A DNA stretch of 64,000 bases, from contig JAEYUW010000043.1 in the NCBI GenBank assembly GCA_023432225.1, positions 124,001 to 188,000 of the forward strand, given 5' to 3'. The stretch comes from Verrucomicrobiota bacterium. GTDB taxonomy: Bacteria; Verrucomicrobiota; Verrucomicrobiia; Opitutales; Opitutaceae. The translations under genes were made by a program, and so were the position numbers. The notes beneath the pieces are model-generated. The model was not told the origin of the DNA, ran no database searches, and saw only the letters and a program-made list of their open reading frames with translations. Numbering within the stretch: position 1 is the stretch's first letter; the number at the start of each line of letters is the position of its first letter. Shown here piece by piece: positions 25,783-34,292 of the stretch.

Positions 25783-25881
25783 CGCGGCTGTGAGCGTTGT
25801 CCCCTTTGCGTTCTACTCGCCCCGGCTGACGCACTTCCGCGTTGCTCCGCCGCGCGGGCGTGTGCTCTCTTCGACGCTCTC

Positions 25882-26691
25882 ATGGATCGCATCGCCGACG
25901 CCTTTGCCCGCACCCGCGCCGAGAAACGCGCCGCTTTCGTGGCCTATCTATGCGCCGGCGATCCGGACTTCGACACGTCGCTCGCGGCCTGCCGCGCGGT
26001 CATCGAGGCCGGCGTCGATGTCCTCGAACTCGGCGTGCCGTTTTCCGATCCGCTGGCCGATGGCCTGACCAACCAACTCGCCGCGCAACGAGCGCTGGAG
26101 AGCGGCATGACGGTCGCGCGCGTGCTCGATCTGGTGCGCCGCATTCGCGATTTCAGCCAGGTGCCGGTGGTTTTCTACACCTACTACAACCTTGTGTTCG
26201 CGAACGGCGTCGACGCCGCGGTGCGCGCCGCGAAGGACGCGGGCGTCGATGGCATGCTCGTGCTCGACTTGCCGCCGGAGGAGGCCGGCGATTTCGCCAC
26301 CGCGTGCCGCGCGCACGGCATGAAGAGCGTTTTCATCGTGGCGCCGACGACGCCTGACGCGCGCCTCGCGAAAATCTGCGGCGCCGCGACCGGCTTTCTC
26401 TATTACGTTTCCCGCGAAGGCGTGACCGGCGAGCGCGGCGAAGTGGCGACCGGCATCGGCGACGCCGTGGCGCGCATCAAGGCGCACACTCAGCTGCCCG
26501 TGGTCGTCGGCTTCGGCATTTCCAATCGCGAGCAGGTGCGCGCGGTGGCGGCATCGAAGACGGACGGCGTGGTCGTCGGCAGTGCGCTGGTGAACGTCAT
26601 CAGAGCGAACCTTGCGACGCGGGCGGAGATCGCGCCGCAGTTGAAAGCGAAAGCTGCCGACCTCGTCGCCGGCGTGCGCGGCGCGGCCTGA
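25882..26691 (+). CDS. trpA: Tryptophan synthase alpha chain
   Basis: The protein has 269 residues, normal for TrpA. The catalytic residues are Glu49 in LELGVPFSDPLADG and Asp60. The phosphate-binding loop GFGISNREQV and GVVVGSALV are present near the C-terminus. It cleaves indole-3-glycerol phosphate and passes indole to TrpB. No other trp genes are adjacent; the next gene starts 3 bp later and is a GGDEF regulator. The ATG at 25882 matches the usual N-terminus. Confidence 0.95.
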   Translation: MDRIADAFARTRAEKRAAFVAYLCAGDPDFDTSLAACRAVIEAGVDVLELGVPFSDPLADGLTNQLAAQRALESGMTVARVLDLVRRIRDFSQVPVVFYTYYNLVFANGVDAAVRAAKDAGVDGMLVLDLPPEEAGDFATACRAHGMKSVFIVAPTTPDARLAKICGAATGFLYYVSREGVTGERGEVATGIGDAVARIKAHTQLPVVVGFGISNREQVRAVAASKTDGVVVGSALVNVIRANLATRAEIAPQLKAKAADLVAGVRGAA

Positions 26692-26694
26692 GTC

Positions 26695-27615
26695 ATGGCC
26701 ACGCGTGCGCGCAGGATTCTGCTGATCGACGACGATCGTCTGCAGCACCATCTGGTGCAGGGTTTCGTCGGCAAGTTCCGCAGCGGGCCGTGGGAGCTCG
26801 AGGTCGCAGCCGACTACGACACGGGGCTGAAGAAGCTGCTTTCCGGCAAGTTTGCCGTGTGCCTGCTCGACTACCGTCTCGGCGAGCGCGACGGACTCGA
26901 GTTGCTGCGCGCCGCGCGCGCGGCCGACAGCGCGACGCCGGTGGTTTTTCTGACGGCGGACGCGAGTGACGAGATCGATGAAGCGGCGATGGAGGCCGGC
27001 GCGATGGATTTTCTGGTCAAGGCCGACCTCAACCCGCGCATCCTCGAGCACGCGATCCGTTACGCGCGCAAGCTGGGCGAGACGATGGGGCAGCTCAAGC
27101 AACTCGCCACGCGCGATGCGCTGACCGGCCTGCACAATCGTCGTGAGTTCGATCGCATGGTGGCCGAGGAATGTCAGCGCGCGGCGCGCTTCGGGCATCC
27201 GTTCGCGCTGGTGATGGCGGACATCGATTTTTTCAAAAAGATCAACGACACCCACGGTCATCAGGTCGGTGACGAGGTGTTGAAGCACGTCGCGAGTTTG
27301 CTCGCGGGTCAGTTGCGCGTGGTCGATCGCATTGCGCGCTACGGCGGCGAGGAGTTCGCCATTCTCATGGTGGAGACGGAGCGCAAGGCGGCGGTGGAGG
27401 GTTTGCAACGGCTCTTCGCCTTGCTGGCCGAGACGCCGTGTCAGCCGCCCGGCACTGATTTGACGCTCAACGTCACGCTCAGCGCCGGTCTGGCGGTGAT
27501 GCCGGACGATGCGAGTGCATGCACCGAGCTAATCGCGCTGGCCGACAAGGCGCTCTACGCCGCGAAGCACGCGGGACGCAACCGCGTGGTCACGGCGCAT
27601 AGTTTGAAGGATTGA
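26695..27615 (+). CDS. Response regulator with GGDEF diguanylate cyclase domain
   Basis: The protein has 306 residues. The receiver domain (about 8-130) has the acidic pocket IDDD and the phosphorylated Asp59 in CLLDYRLGERDG. The GGDEF domain (about 145-300) has DIDFFKKINDTHGH, the active-site GGEEF (217-221) and the inhibitory RxxD site (RVVD, 208-211). It should make cyclic-di-GMP under control of a histidine kinase and be subject to product inhibition. It starts 3 bp after trpA; no cognate kinase is adjacent. Confidence 0.95.
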   Translation: MATRARRILLIDDDRLQHHLVQGFVGKFRSGPWELEVAADYDTGLKKLLSGKFAVCLLDYRLGERDGLELLRAARAADSATPVVFLTADASDEIDEAAMEAGAMDFLVKADLNPRILEHAIRYARKLGETMGQLKQLATRDALTGLHNRREFDRMVAEECQRAARFGHPFALVMADIDFFKKINDTHGHQVGDEVLKHVASLLAGQLRVVDRIARYGGEEFAILMVETERKAAVEGLQRLFALLAETPCQPPGTDLTLNVTLSAGLAVMPDDASACTELIALADKALYAAKHAGRNRVVTAHSLKD

Positions 27616-27645
27616 GGTCGAGTGGCGCTGACCCTGCCAGCCGAA

Positions 27646-27712
27646 TAGGTTGCGCGCTTGCGCGCAACTCGTCCGACGACCGCTGCAGTGGCGTGACAAG
27701 CACGCCACCTAC
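27646..27712. repeat. REPIN (TTGCGCGC and GTGGCGTG stems)
   Basis: TAGGTTGCGCGC with GCGCGCAAC (27646-27668; foot base changed to A) faces GTGGCGTG with CACGCCAC ending CTAC (27688-27712). It lies between the convergent GGDEF and lipid kinase genes. Confidence 0.7.
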
Positions 27713-27756
27713 ATCGCGAGCGTGGACAGCCGCCATTTTTCGTCTGCCTTACCGGG

Positions 27757-28656
27757 TCACGATTCCGTTTCGATCACCGATTCACGCGGCACCATCACGC
27801 GCAGGCTGCGCGGCAGGACGGATACTTCGATGCGCGACGTCTCGGCTCGCGGTTCCCCGTCGGTGTGCATCCAGCCGGGTTTCGCGCGCTCGATCACGAA
27901 CTGACTGCCTTGGAAATGTCGGACGTCGGGCACGCGATTGATCGAGCCGTGGAACAGACGCACGGCGAGCGGCACGGCGCGGAAGGCGTTCACGTGCGGC
28001 ACGGCGACGATGTCGAGGCGACCGTCGCTGACGGAGGCATCGGGTGCGATGTAGGCGTTGTTGCCGTATTGGGACGAGTTCGCGATCGCCAAGGTGAAGG
28101 CTTCCACGGCATCGACACCGCCCGCGTGGTGGATCGTGTAGCGCTCGGGCCGGTAGCTCCACCAGGCCTTGGCGCTTTCCTTAAGATAGCCGGCGAAACC
28201 ACGCGAGGAGAGCAGCGCGAAGCGCTCGGCAATGAGTGCTTCGAAGCCGGTGCCGGCGGCGCAAAAGAAGAGGTGCTGGTTCACCTTGCCGGCGTCGATC
28301 GTCATCACCGCGCCCTCCGCCAGCGTGCGAAACGCGCCGCGGCCGGCGCGCGGAATACCGAGGTGGCGGCCGAGTCCGTTACCCGATCCGCACGGGATCA
28401 GGCCGAACGCGGCGGGAGTGTTCACGAGGGCGCTGGCGACCTCGTTCATCGTGCCGTCCCCGCCGATGGCGACGACGAGCTCGCAGCCCTCATCCACCGC
28501 CTGGCGCGCGAGCTCCGTGGCGTGGCGCGGGCGCTCGGTCGAGACGACTTTGCCATCCCAGCCACAATGCGCGATGAACTCAGCCGCTTTGTCGCGCAGG
28601 TGCGGATTGCGGCGGTTGGAACCAGAGTGGGGATTGAAGATGAACCGGACTTTCAA
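27757..28656 (-). CDS. Diacylglycerol kinase-family lipid kinase (DagK/YegS-like)
   Basis: The protein has 299 residues from a TTG start. The N-terminus VRFIFNPHSGS and the nucleotide loop AIGGDGTMNEVASAL are diagnostic of the DAGK catalytic domain, followed by GLIPCGSGNGLGRHLGIP. The C-terminal beta-sandwich has DASVSDGRLDIV. It phosphorylates diacylglycerol or a similar lipid in the cytoplasm at the membrane. If the window's PlcP-like enzyme releases diacylglycerol, this kinase could recycle it; that link is inference. It is divergent from miaA. Confidence 0.92.
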   Translation of the reverse strand: MKVRFIFNPHSGSNRRNPHLRDKAAEFIAHCGWDGKVVSTERPRHATELARQAVDEGCELVVAIGGDGTMNEVASALVNTPAAFGLIPCGSGNGLGRHLGIPRAGRGAFRTLAEGAVMTIDAGKVNQHLFFCAAGTGFEALIAERFALLSSRGFAGYLKESAKAWWSYRPERYTIHHAGGVDAVEAFTLAIANSSQYGNNAYIAPDASVSDGRLDIVAVPHVNAFRAVPLAVRLFHGSINRVPDVRHFQGSQFVIERAKPGWMHTDGEPRAETSRIEVSVLPRSLRVMVPRESVIETES

Positions 28657-28737
28657 GGCGCGTGAGGTCAGAAGAGCCGAAAGGCGCGGCCGGTTGAAGG
28701 CAAAAGGAGTTTGGCAACGATTGCGTGACGGCGTTCT

Positions 28738-29673
28738 GTGGCGCGCGTGAACGGCGTCATCCATGTGCTCACAGGCTGCACCGCGGTCGGCAAGACCGAG
28801 CTGGCGCTGCGCTGGGCCGAAGCGTGTGGCGCGGAGATCGTGTCGTGCGACTCGCTGCTGTTTTACCGCGGCATGGACATCGGCACGGCGAAACCGACGA
28901 AGGCCGAACTCGCGCGCGTGCCGCATCATTTGGTCGATGTGTGCGACGTGCGTGAGTCGGTGGATGTAACGTATTACGTTACAAACGCACGGCGGGCGGT
29001 GGCGGAGATTTTGGCGCGGGGGCGGAGCGTGCTGGTGACGGGCGGGAGCGGCTTTTATCTCGCGGCGTTCTTTGGGCCGGTGGCGGATGACGTCGCGGTC
29101 TCGGCCGAGTTGCGGGCGGAAGTGCGCGAGCGATTGGAGCGCGACGGACTCGCGGCGCTCGTCGCGGAGTTGCGCGCGCTGAATCCGACCGGGCTCGGCG
29201 CGCTCGATGTGCAGAATCCGCGGCGCGTCACGCGCGCGTTGGAGCGTTGCCGGGCGAGCGGGCGGACGCTCGCGGAGTTGCAGGCGGAGTTCGCGGCGCG
29301 GCCGGGGCCGTTCGCGGAGTATGAGGTGAAGCTTTGCGAACTCGTGCGCGAGCCGGAGGAGCTGGAACAACGCGTGGAGGCACGCGTGGGGCAGATGTTG
29401 CGTGACGGACTCGTCGAGGAAGTGCGCGGCTTGCTCGAGCGTGGGTTGAAGGACAATCCGAGCGCGGCGAAGGCGATCGGGTATCGGGAGACGATCGATT
29501 TTCTCGAAGGCCGGCTGAGCGAGGCCGAGCTGCTCCCGGCGATCGTGAAGAACACGCGCGGGCTCGTGAAGAAGCAGCGCACGTGGTTCAAGACGCAGTT
29601 GCCGGAGCACCGGAAGGTGGAGGCCGCGAGCGCGCGCGTGGAGGAACTGTTTGAAAATTCCCCATTGAAGTGA
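28738..29673 (+). CDS. miaA: tRNA dimethylallyltransferase
   Basis: The protein has 311 residues. The P-loop is GCTAVGKTE, followed by SCDSLLFYRGMDIGTAKPT and HHLVDVCD. It adds the dimethylallyl group to A37 of tRNAs that read UNN codons. The start is GTG (28738); a second GTG at 28747 is possible. A perfect 19-nt palindrome (28965-28983) lies inside the coding region without changing the protein length. Confidence 0.94.
   Translation: MARVNGVIHVLTGCTAVGKTELALRWAEACGAEIVSCDSLLFYRGMDIGTAKPTKAELARVPHHLVDVCDVRESVDVTYYVTNARRAVAEILARGRSVLVTGGSGFYLAAFFGPVADDVAVSAELRAEVRERLERDGLAALVAELRALNPTGLGALDVQNPRRVTRALERCRASGRTLAELQAEFAARPGPFAEYEVKLCELVREPEELEQRVEARVGQMLRDGLVEEVRGLLERGLKDNPSAAKAIGYRETIDFLEGRLSEAELLPAIVKNTRGLVKKQRTWFKTQLPEHRKVEAASARVEELFENSPLK
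28965..28983. repeat. Perfect 19-nt palindrome inside miaA
   Basis: TGTAACGTATTACGTTACA is palindromic about a central base and encodes part of DVTYYVTN. Its centre ACGTATTACGT is shared with palindromes at 30716-30738 and 30827-30853. Confidence 0.7.
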
Positions 29674-29683
29674 CGCCGCGAAG

Positions 29684-29752
29684 GTAGGGCCGGATTTATC
29701 CGGCCCAGGAAAGCTGCGACGCCGGTCCGGGACCGGTTAAAACCGGTCCTAC
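29684..29752. repeat. REPIN (GGCCGGAT and GACCGG stems)
   Basis: GTAGGGCCGGATTTATCCGG plus CCC (29684-29706) is paired with GACCGGTTAAAACCGGTC plus CTAC (29731-29752). An extra partial GCCGGTCCGGGACCGG sits between them. Confidence 0.75.
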
Positions 29753-29886
29753 GCCAAAGGGCTTCGTCGCTCGTTCGGCAAAGTCGCAATCAGCCGACGA
29801 TCGCGGCGGACCCAGCGGTCACGTCCCCCATTGCGCGTGGGTGCGCGATCGCTTCCGCTCTTGCGCGTCACTGGCTCGGCGGCGGA

Positions 29887-30615
29887 CTACGGCTTTTTCG
29901 GCGCGCTGTTGACGAGGTCGAAGAGGCGCTGGTCGCTCGCGTCTTTAGCGCCGGCTGGTGCGTGGGGCGCGGACAGTGGCGCGCCGGGCATCGCGAACGG
30001 TGCGGGGGCGCCGGTGGCTTGCGCAATGAGCTGCTGGGCGAGCGTGGCGTTGCGACCGGTGGGGAAGCGCGCGAGATAGGCGTTCCAAGCCTCGATGGCT
30101 TTCGCCGGATTCTTCAGGTCTTCGAGGTAAAGGCCTCCTTGATTGAAGAGGCTGAACTCGTGTTGCGGGTTCATGCGCTGGGCGAGTTCGTATTGCGCGA
30201 GGGCGTCCTGCGGGCGGCCGGAGAAGCGGTAGGCGTTGCCGAGGTCGGTGCGGATGTCGGAGTCGTCGCTGCCTTGCTTGATGGCGGACTCGTAGCGGCG
30301 AATGGCTTCGGGCCAGTTCTGGTGGTCGTAGTAGAAGTTGCCGAGCGTGCGCTCGGCTTGGGCGGGCGGCATGCCGGCTGTGAGATTGACGGGCGGCGCG
30401 TGGTTGATGTCGGCCGGCATGGCGGCGTTCGCGGTGATGGGCATCGAGGTAGCCATGTTGGCGCGGGCGGCGCGCTCGAGCCGGGGGCGCAGGGCGAGGT
30501 AAGTGACCGTGGAGCCGAGGAGGGCGCCGACGATGCCGACCATGAGGAACGGAAACCAGAACGAGGATTGCGCCGGTGGCGGAGGCGGCGTGGAACGCGC
30601 GGATGACTTGGCCAT
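29887..30615 (-). CDS. Membrane-anchored TPR protein
   Basis: The protein has 242 residues. A short Pro-rich cytoplasmic N-terminus and a single membrane helix (about residues 18-42) are followed by a Met/Ala-rich linker. Three or four TPR-like helical pairs then span about 85-195 (AERTLGNFYYDHQNWPEAIR, DLGNAYRFSGRPQDALAQYE, NQGGLYLEDLKNPAKAIEAW). The Ala/Pro-rich C-terminus looks disordered. TPRs mediate protein contacts; the partner is unknown. The start was chosen at the ATG just before the membrane helix. Confidence 0.75.
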   Translation of the reverse strand: MAKSSARSTPPPPPAQSSFWFPFLMVGIVGALLGSTVTYLALRPRLERAARANMATSMPITANAAMPADINHAPPVNLTAGMPPAQAERTLGNFYYDHQNWPEAIRRYESAIKQGSDDSDIRTDLGNAYRFSGRPQDALAQYELAQRMNPQHEFSLFNQGGLYLEDLKNPAKAIEAWNAYLARFPTGRNATLAQQLIAQATGAPAPFAMPGAPLSAPHAPAGAKDASDQRLFDLVNSAPKKP

Positions 30616-30715
30616 GCGAGAGAAGATGCGCGTGCGGCCGGTGACGTCCAGCGCGCGGATGTGGCGTCTGTTGGCGAAGGGGCGCCGTCGTTTGCCGGGC
30701 CCGCGGCCCGGCGGG

Positions 30716-30738
30716 AAAGTCACGTAATACGTGACTTT
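30716..30738. repeat. Palindrome with centre ACGTAATACGT, copy 1
   Basis: AAAGTCACGTA and TACGTGACTTT flank a central A, giving a perfect 23-nt odd palindrome. Confidence 0.75.
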
Positions 30739-30826
30739 GCTCTGTGCGGGGCGCCGGGCGAGCGCGTGTGGGCCGGAGCGATCAGGCGCGCGTGAGTGGG
30801 AGGAAGGTCACGGCGGGATCTCGGAT

Positions 30827-30853
30827 GGAAAGTCACGTATTACGTGACTTTCC
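30827..30853. repeat. Palindrome with centre ACGTATTACGT, copy 2
   Basis: A 27-nt perfect odd palindrome (GGAAAGTCACGTA, central T, then the complement). It is the inverted copy of 30716-30738, so the two form an inverted pair 90 bp apart. Confidence 0.75.
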
Positions 30854-30918
30854 CCCGGGCGTGGGAGAGGCAGGGGAAGGGCTGCGCGAGGGGCCGGTGG
30901 GGGGGGCGGGCGAGCGGC

Positions 30919-32313
30919 TTACGGGCAGGCCAGCAGTGCGCCGTGGGTTGGCGCGAGCTTGGCGGTGAAGTGGCGGAGCAGCGGCGGGGCTTCGACGAGT
31001 TTCACTCCGCGGAGGCGCGACTTCAGGCTGTTCACGTAGAGGATGACTTCGAGCAGGTAGTCGACGTGGCTTTGCGTGTAGACGCGGCGCGGGAAGGCGA
31101 GGCGGACGAGTTCCATCGGCGCGGGCTTTTCCGTGCCATCGGGCTGGCGGCCGAACATCACGGAGCCGATCTCGACCGAGCGCACGCCGCCTTCGAGGTA
31201 GAGCGCGCACGAGAGCGCCCAAGCGGGGAACTCGCTTTGCGGAATGTGCGGGAGCATGCCTTTCGCGTCGATGTAGATGGCGTGGCCGCCGGGCGGTTGA
31301 ACGATCGGGACGCCGGCGGCGGTGAGTCTTTCGCCGAGGTATTCGACGGAGCGGATACGGTAGCGCAGGTAGTCCTCGTCGAGCACTTCGCGCAGGCCGA
31401 CGGCGAGCGCTTCGAGGTCGTAGCCGGCGAGACCGCCGTAGGTCGGAAAGCCTTCGGTGAGGATGAGATTGTTGCGGCACTTGGCGGCGAGGGCGTCGTC
31501 GTTGAGGGCGAGGAAGCCGCCGATGTTCACGAGACCGTCCTTCTTCGCGGACATCGTGCAGCCGTCGGCGTAACCGAACATCTCGCGCGCGATCTCGAGC
31601 GGCGTGCGATGCGCCTGGCCGGGCTCGCGTTGCTTGATGAACCACGCGTTCTCGGCGAAGCGGCAGCAGTCGAGGATCAGCGGCACGCCGTGGCGGCGGC
31701 AAATCGCGGCGGCGTCGCGGATGTTGGCGAGCGCGACGGGTTGGCCGCCGCCGGAGTTGTTCGTGACGGTGATCATGGCGAACGGCACGCGACCGGCGTT
31801 TTCCGCGAGGCAGCGTTCGAGCGCGGCGAGATCGATGTTGCCCTTGAACGGCGCGACGAGCGCGGGCTGCGTGGCTTCGGGGCAGCGCAGGTCGACGGCG
31901 CGCACGCCAAGTGCTTCGAGGTTGGCGCGCGTGGTGTCGAAGTGCGTGTTGTTCGGCACGACCTGGCCGGAGGCGCAGGCGCTCGAGAAGAGGATGCGCT
32001 CGGCGGCGCGGCCTTGGTGCGTGGGGATGATGTGCTTGAGGCCGGTGATGTCGCGGACGGCGTTCTCGAACTTGAAGAACGAACGCGCGCCGGCGTAGGA
32101 CTCGTCGCCTTGCATCATGCCGGCCCATTGTGCGGCGGACATGGCGCCGGTGCCGGAGTCGGTGAGGAGGTCAATGATGACATCCTCGGCGCGGAGCTTG
32201 AAGAGGTTGTAGTCCGCGGCGGCGAGGGCGGTCTCGCGCTGCTCGCGCGTCGTGAAGCGGATGGGCTCGACCGCCTTGATGCGGAACGGCTCGATGATGG
32301 TCTGGAAGTGCAT
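30919..32313 (-). CDS. tnaA: Tryptophanase (PLP-dependent tryptophan indole-lyase)
   Basis: The protein has 464 residues, close to E. coli TnaA (471), and aligns along its length: PFRIKAVEPI, DLLTDSGTGAMS, IPTHQGRAAE, ITNN-type TVTNNSGGGQPVALAN, RFAENAWFIKQRE and SAKKDGLV with the PLP lysine. The residues separating tryptophanase from tyrosine phenol-lyase are tryptophanase-like: Asp in HFDTTR (TnaA Asp137) and His in LLRHFTAKL (TnaA His463). It should convert tryptophan to indole, pyruvate and ammonia. No tnaC-type leader or Trp permease is adjacent. The ATG at 32313 was chosen; an upstream ATG would add 22 unrelated residues. Confidence 0.92.
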   Translation of the reverse strand: MHFQTIIEPFRIKAVEPIRFTTREQRETALAAADYNLFKLRAEDVIIDLLTDSGTGAMSAAQWAGMMQGDESYAGARSFFKFENAVRDITGLKHIIPTHQGRAAERILFSSACASGQVVPNNTHFDTTRANLEALGVRAVDLRCPEATQPALVAPFKGNIDLAALERCLAENAGRVPFAMITVTNNSGGGQPVALANIRDAAAICRRHGVPLILDCCRFAENAWFIKQREPGQAHRTPLEIAREMFGYADGCTMSAKKDGLVNIGGFLALNDDALAAKCRNNLILTEGFPTYGGLAGYDLEALAVGLREVLDEDYLRYRIRSVEYLGERLTAAGVPIVQPPGGHAIYIDAKGMLPHIPQSEFPAWALSCALYLEGGVRSVEIGSVMFGRQPDGTEKPAPMELVRLAFPRRVYTQSHVDYLLEVILYVNSLKSRLRGVKLVEAPPLLRHFTAKLAPTHGALLACP

Positions 32314-32426
32314 GCGGGGTTTTTGCCCGCAGGATATCGCGGCGTGCGGCACGCGGGCCAACGGAAAGTGGGTAGCCATTTTGGGCTAGCGGGGCGGAGG
32401 CGCGGGCGTGCAGCGTGCGCACAGAG

Positions 32427-32470
32427 GAATGAGACCGATGGGACGCATGGGACCTATGAGGCCAATGGGT
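32427..32470. repeat. Short ATGGGAC/ATGAGGCC direct repeats
   Basis: GATGGGAC, CATGGGACC, TATGAGGCC and AATGGG follow each other at 8-10-bp intervals between tnaA and the TolC-like gene. No function is evident. Confidence 0.5.
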
Positions 32471-32473
32471 GGA

Positions 32474-32503
32474 AAACAAAAAGGCCCCGCGAATTGCGGG
32501 GCC
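32474..32503 (-). terminator. Intrinsic terminator of the TolC-like gene
   Basis: The stem GGCCCCGC/GCGGGGCC (32483-32490, 32496-32503) with a 5-nt loop is followed on the minus strand by a T-run (A-rich 32474-32482). Confidence 0.88.
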
Positions 32504-32549
32504 GGGAAGAGCGAGCGGGGCGAGTGGCCGGCTGGAAGCCGGCGGCACT

Positions 32550-34013
32550 TTACTCGAGCGTGATGCCGTAGCGCTGGAGGGCGCTGCCTTCGAGGCGGTA
32601 GAGGGCGGTGTAGGAGTTGCGGAGCGCGACCTTCGCCTGGAGCTCGTTGACCTTGGCGGTCTCGAGGTCGTTCTGCACTTGGAGCACGCGATAGGAAGTG
32701 GAGAGGCCGGCGTCGAAGCGGGCGCGCTCGAGTTCGTATTGCTTCTCGCTGAGTTCGCGGGCCTGCGCGGAGATTTTCACGCTTTCGGCGTTGGTCTCGA
32801 CGGCGCGGACGGCGGCGCGGACCTGCACTTCGATGTTCTGCTCGAGGGAGCGGACCGTGATTTCCTGCTGGCTGAGGGCGGCGAGGGCCTGGCGGTAGCG
32901 GGCGCGGTCGGCTTTCTGGCCCCAAGGGAGTTCGACGCGGAGATCGAGCTGCCATGCGGTGCTGTCGCGGTCGAGGGCGCTGTCGATCGCGCGGCGGTTG
33001 CTGGTCGAAGCAAAAGAGTCGAAGCCGACAGCGCCGCCGACGCTGACGTCGGGAAGGCGGTTGCTCTTCGCGACACGGGCGTCGAGCTGGAGTTGATCGA
33101 GCGCCATTTTAGCGGCGAGGTAATCGGGCTGGTGGCGCTTCGCGGCGTCGTAGGAGGAGGCGAACGTGGGGAGCGCGGCGGCGGCGGCGGGGAGCGTCAC
33201 GCGGCCGATCGGCGCATCGAGTTCGAACTGGCCGATGAGAGCGAGGAGGGATTCTTCGCTGTCCTTGACGTCTTGCTGGGCGAGGAGGACGCCGCGGCGG
33301 GCGTTGGCGACGCCGACGTCGGCTTGGAGCACGTCGAGATCGGTGGCGACGCCGGTCTGGCGGCGGGTCTGGGCTTCGTCGAGGAGGCGCTGGGCGAGGC
33401 TGAGGGTGAAGTTGCGGACCTCGAGCTGTTCGCGGGCGTAGGCGAGGGTGTAGTAGGCGTTCTCGGTGCTTTGGATGACGCTGAGGACGCTGGCCTGATA
33501 GGTGAGGTTGGCGCGTTCGAGGCCGATGCGCGCGCGCTGGATGGGGGCGCGGTTCACTTCGAGTCCGGCGCCGGCGAGGAGCGGCTGGCGGAGCGAAACG
33601 GTGACATCGGCGTTGTAGGCCGGGTTGACGGCGGAGGCGTAGGAGGTCTCGGTCCGGTCGAGTTTGGTGCTGACGGAGGCAGTGGTGCCGGTCGGGAAAA
33701 TTTCGCTGACGCTGAGGCGCGTGTCGCCGGTTTCGATCTTGGTGCCGAGGGTGGCGCTGTTCTGCGCGGTGCGGGTGAGGCCGCGCGAGGTGCTGAACGA
33801 GAAGCTCGGCAGGTTGGCGCTCTGCGCGATGTCGATCTGGTCGGCGGCGATCTGCGGATTGAAGCGGTTGGCCTCGAGGGTGAAGTTTCGCTTCAGGGCG
33901 CGTTGGATGGCCTCCTCAATCGTGAGGGTGCCGGCCGGAGCGGCGGTTTGCGCGACAAGGCTCGCGGCGGCGAGCAGGGCCGAAGTGGCAAGGGCGAGAC
34001 GGCGGAGTTTCAT
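32550..34013 (-). CDS. TolC-family outer-membrane efflux protein
   Basis: The protein has 487 residues with a signal peptide ending at about LVAQ (residue 22). Two OEP repeats are visible: LTIEEAIQRALKRNFTLEANR at the N-terminus and the second repeat from about residue 280. Long helices such as LAQRLLDEAQTRRQTGVATDLDVLQADV carry the OEP pattern. It should form the trimeric outer-membrane channel of a tripartite exporter. No adaptor or inner-membrane pump gene is adjacent, so the partner is unknown. Confidence 0.92.
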   Translation of the reverse strand: MKLRRLALATSALLAAASLVAQTAAPAGTLTIEEAIQRALKRNFTLEANRFNPQIAADQIDIAQSANLPSFSFSTSRGLTRTAQNSATLGTKIETGDTRLSVSEIFPTGTTASVSTKLDRTETSYASAVNPAYNADVTVSLRQPLLAGAGLEVNRAPIQRARIGLERANLTYQASVLSVIQSTENAYYTLAYAREQLEVRNFTLSLAQRLLDEAQTRRQTGVATDLDVLQADVGVANARRGVLLAQQDVKDSEESLLALIGQFELDAPIGRVTLPAAAAALPTFASSYDAAKRHQPDYLAAKMALDQLQLDARVAKSNRLPDVSVGGAVGFDSFASTSNRRAIDSALDRDSTAWQLDLRVELPWGQKADRARYRQALAALSQQEITVRSLEQNIEVQVRAAVRAVETNAESVKISAQARELSEKQYELERARFDAGLSTSYRVLQVQNDLETAKVNELQAKVALRNSYTALYRLEGSALQRYGITLE

Positions 34014-34237
34014 TCGAAAATTAAAGGGAGCGGCAAAAAGACACGCGGGCGGTCGGAAAGTTGGAGGATTCTACGCGCAAGGCGTGAGAGGCACGTGAGC
34101 TTGGCGCGAGTGGGAGGCAGTATGTTGTCCGCCGCAGCGAGGGCAGGAGGATTGCGGGCGGGCGGTCATGGAACGGGATAGACGGCGGTCGCTGCAGCGA
34201 GTTACGCGCATGACGCATCGAAGGGCGTCACGCTGGG

Positions 34238-34268
34238 GAAAAAGAAAGGGCGCAGCAAGTGCGCCCTT
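34238..34268 (-). terminator. Intrinsic terminator of the PpiD-like gene
   Basis: The stem AAGGGCGCA/TGCGCCCTT (34246-34254, 34260-34268) with a 5-nt loop is followed on the minus strand by TTTCTTTTT. Confidence 0.88.
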
Positions 34269-34292
34269 GGAGAAAGGAACTGGAGCGGCCGG

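Larger units (their letters stand above)
30616..30918. other. Intergenic region with two palindromes, no gene recognised
   Basis: This 303-bp stretch between the TPR and tryptophanase genes contains two copies of a GTCACGTAATACGTGAC-type palindrome and GC-rich DNA. No convincing ORF or RNA gene was seen. Confidence 0.6.

Noticed and set aside
28965..28983. An insertion in miaA at the palindrome
   Set aside because: The protein has the same length as E. coli MiaA around this point, so the palindrome replaces rather than adds sequence.
30919..32313. Tyrosine phenol-lyase
   Set aside because: Asp in FDTTR and His in LRHFTAKL are the tryptophanase-type residues; tyrosine phenol-lyase has Thr and Phe there.
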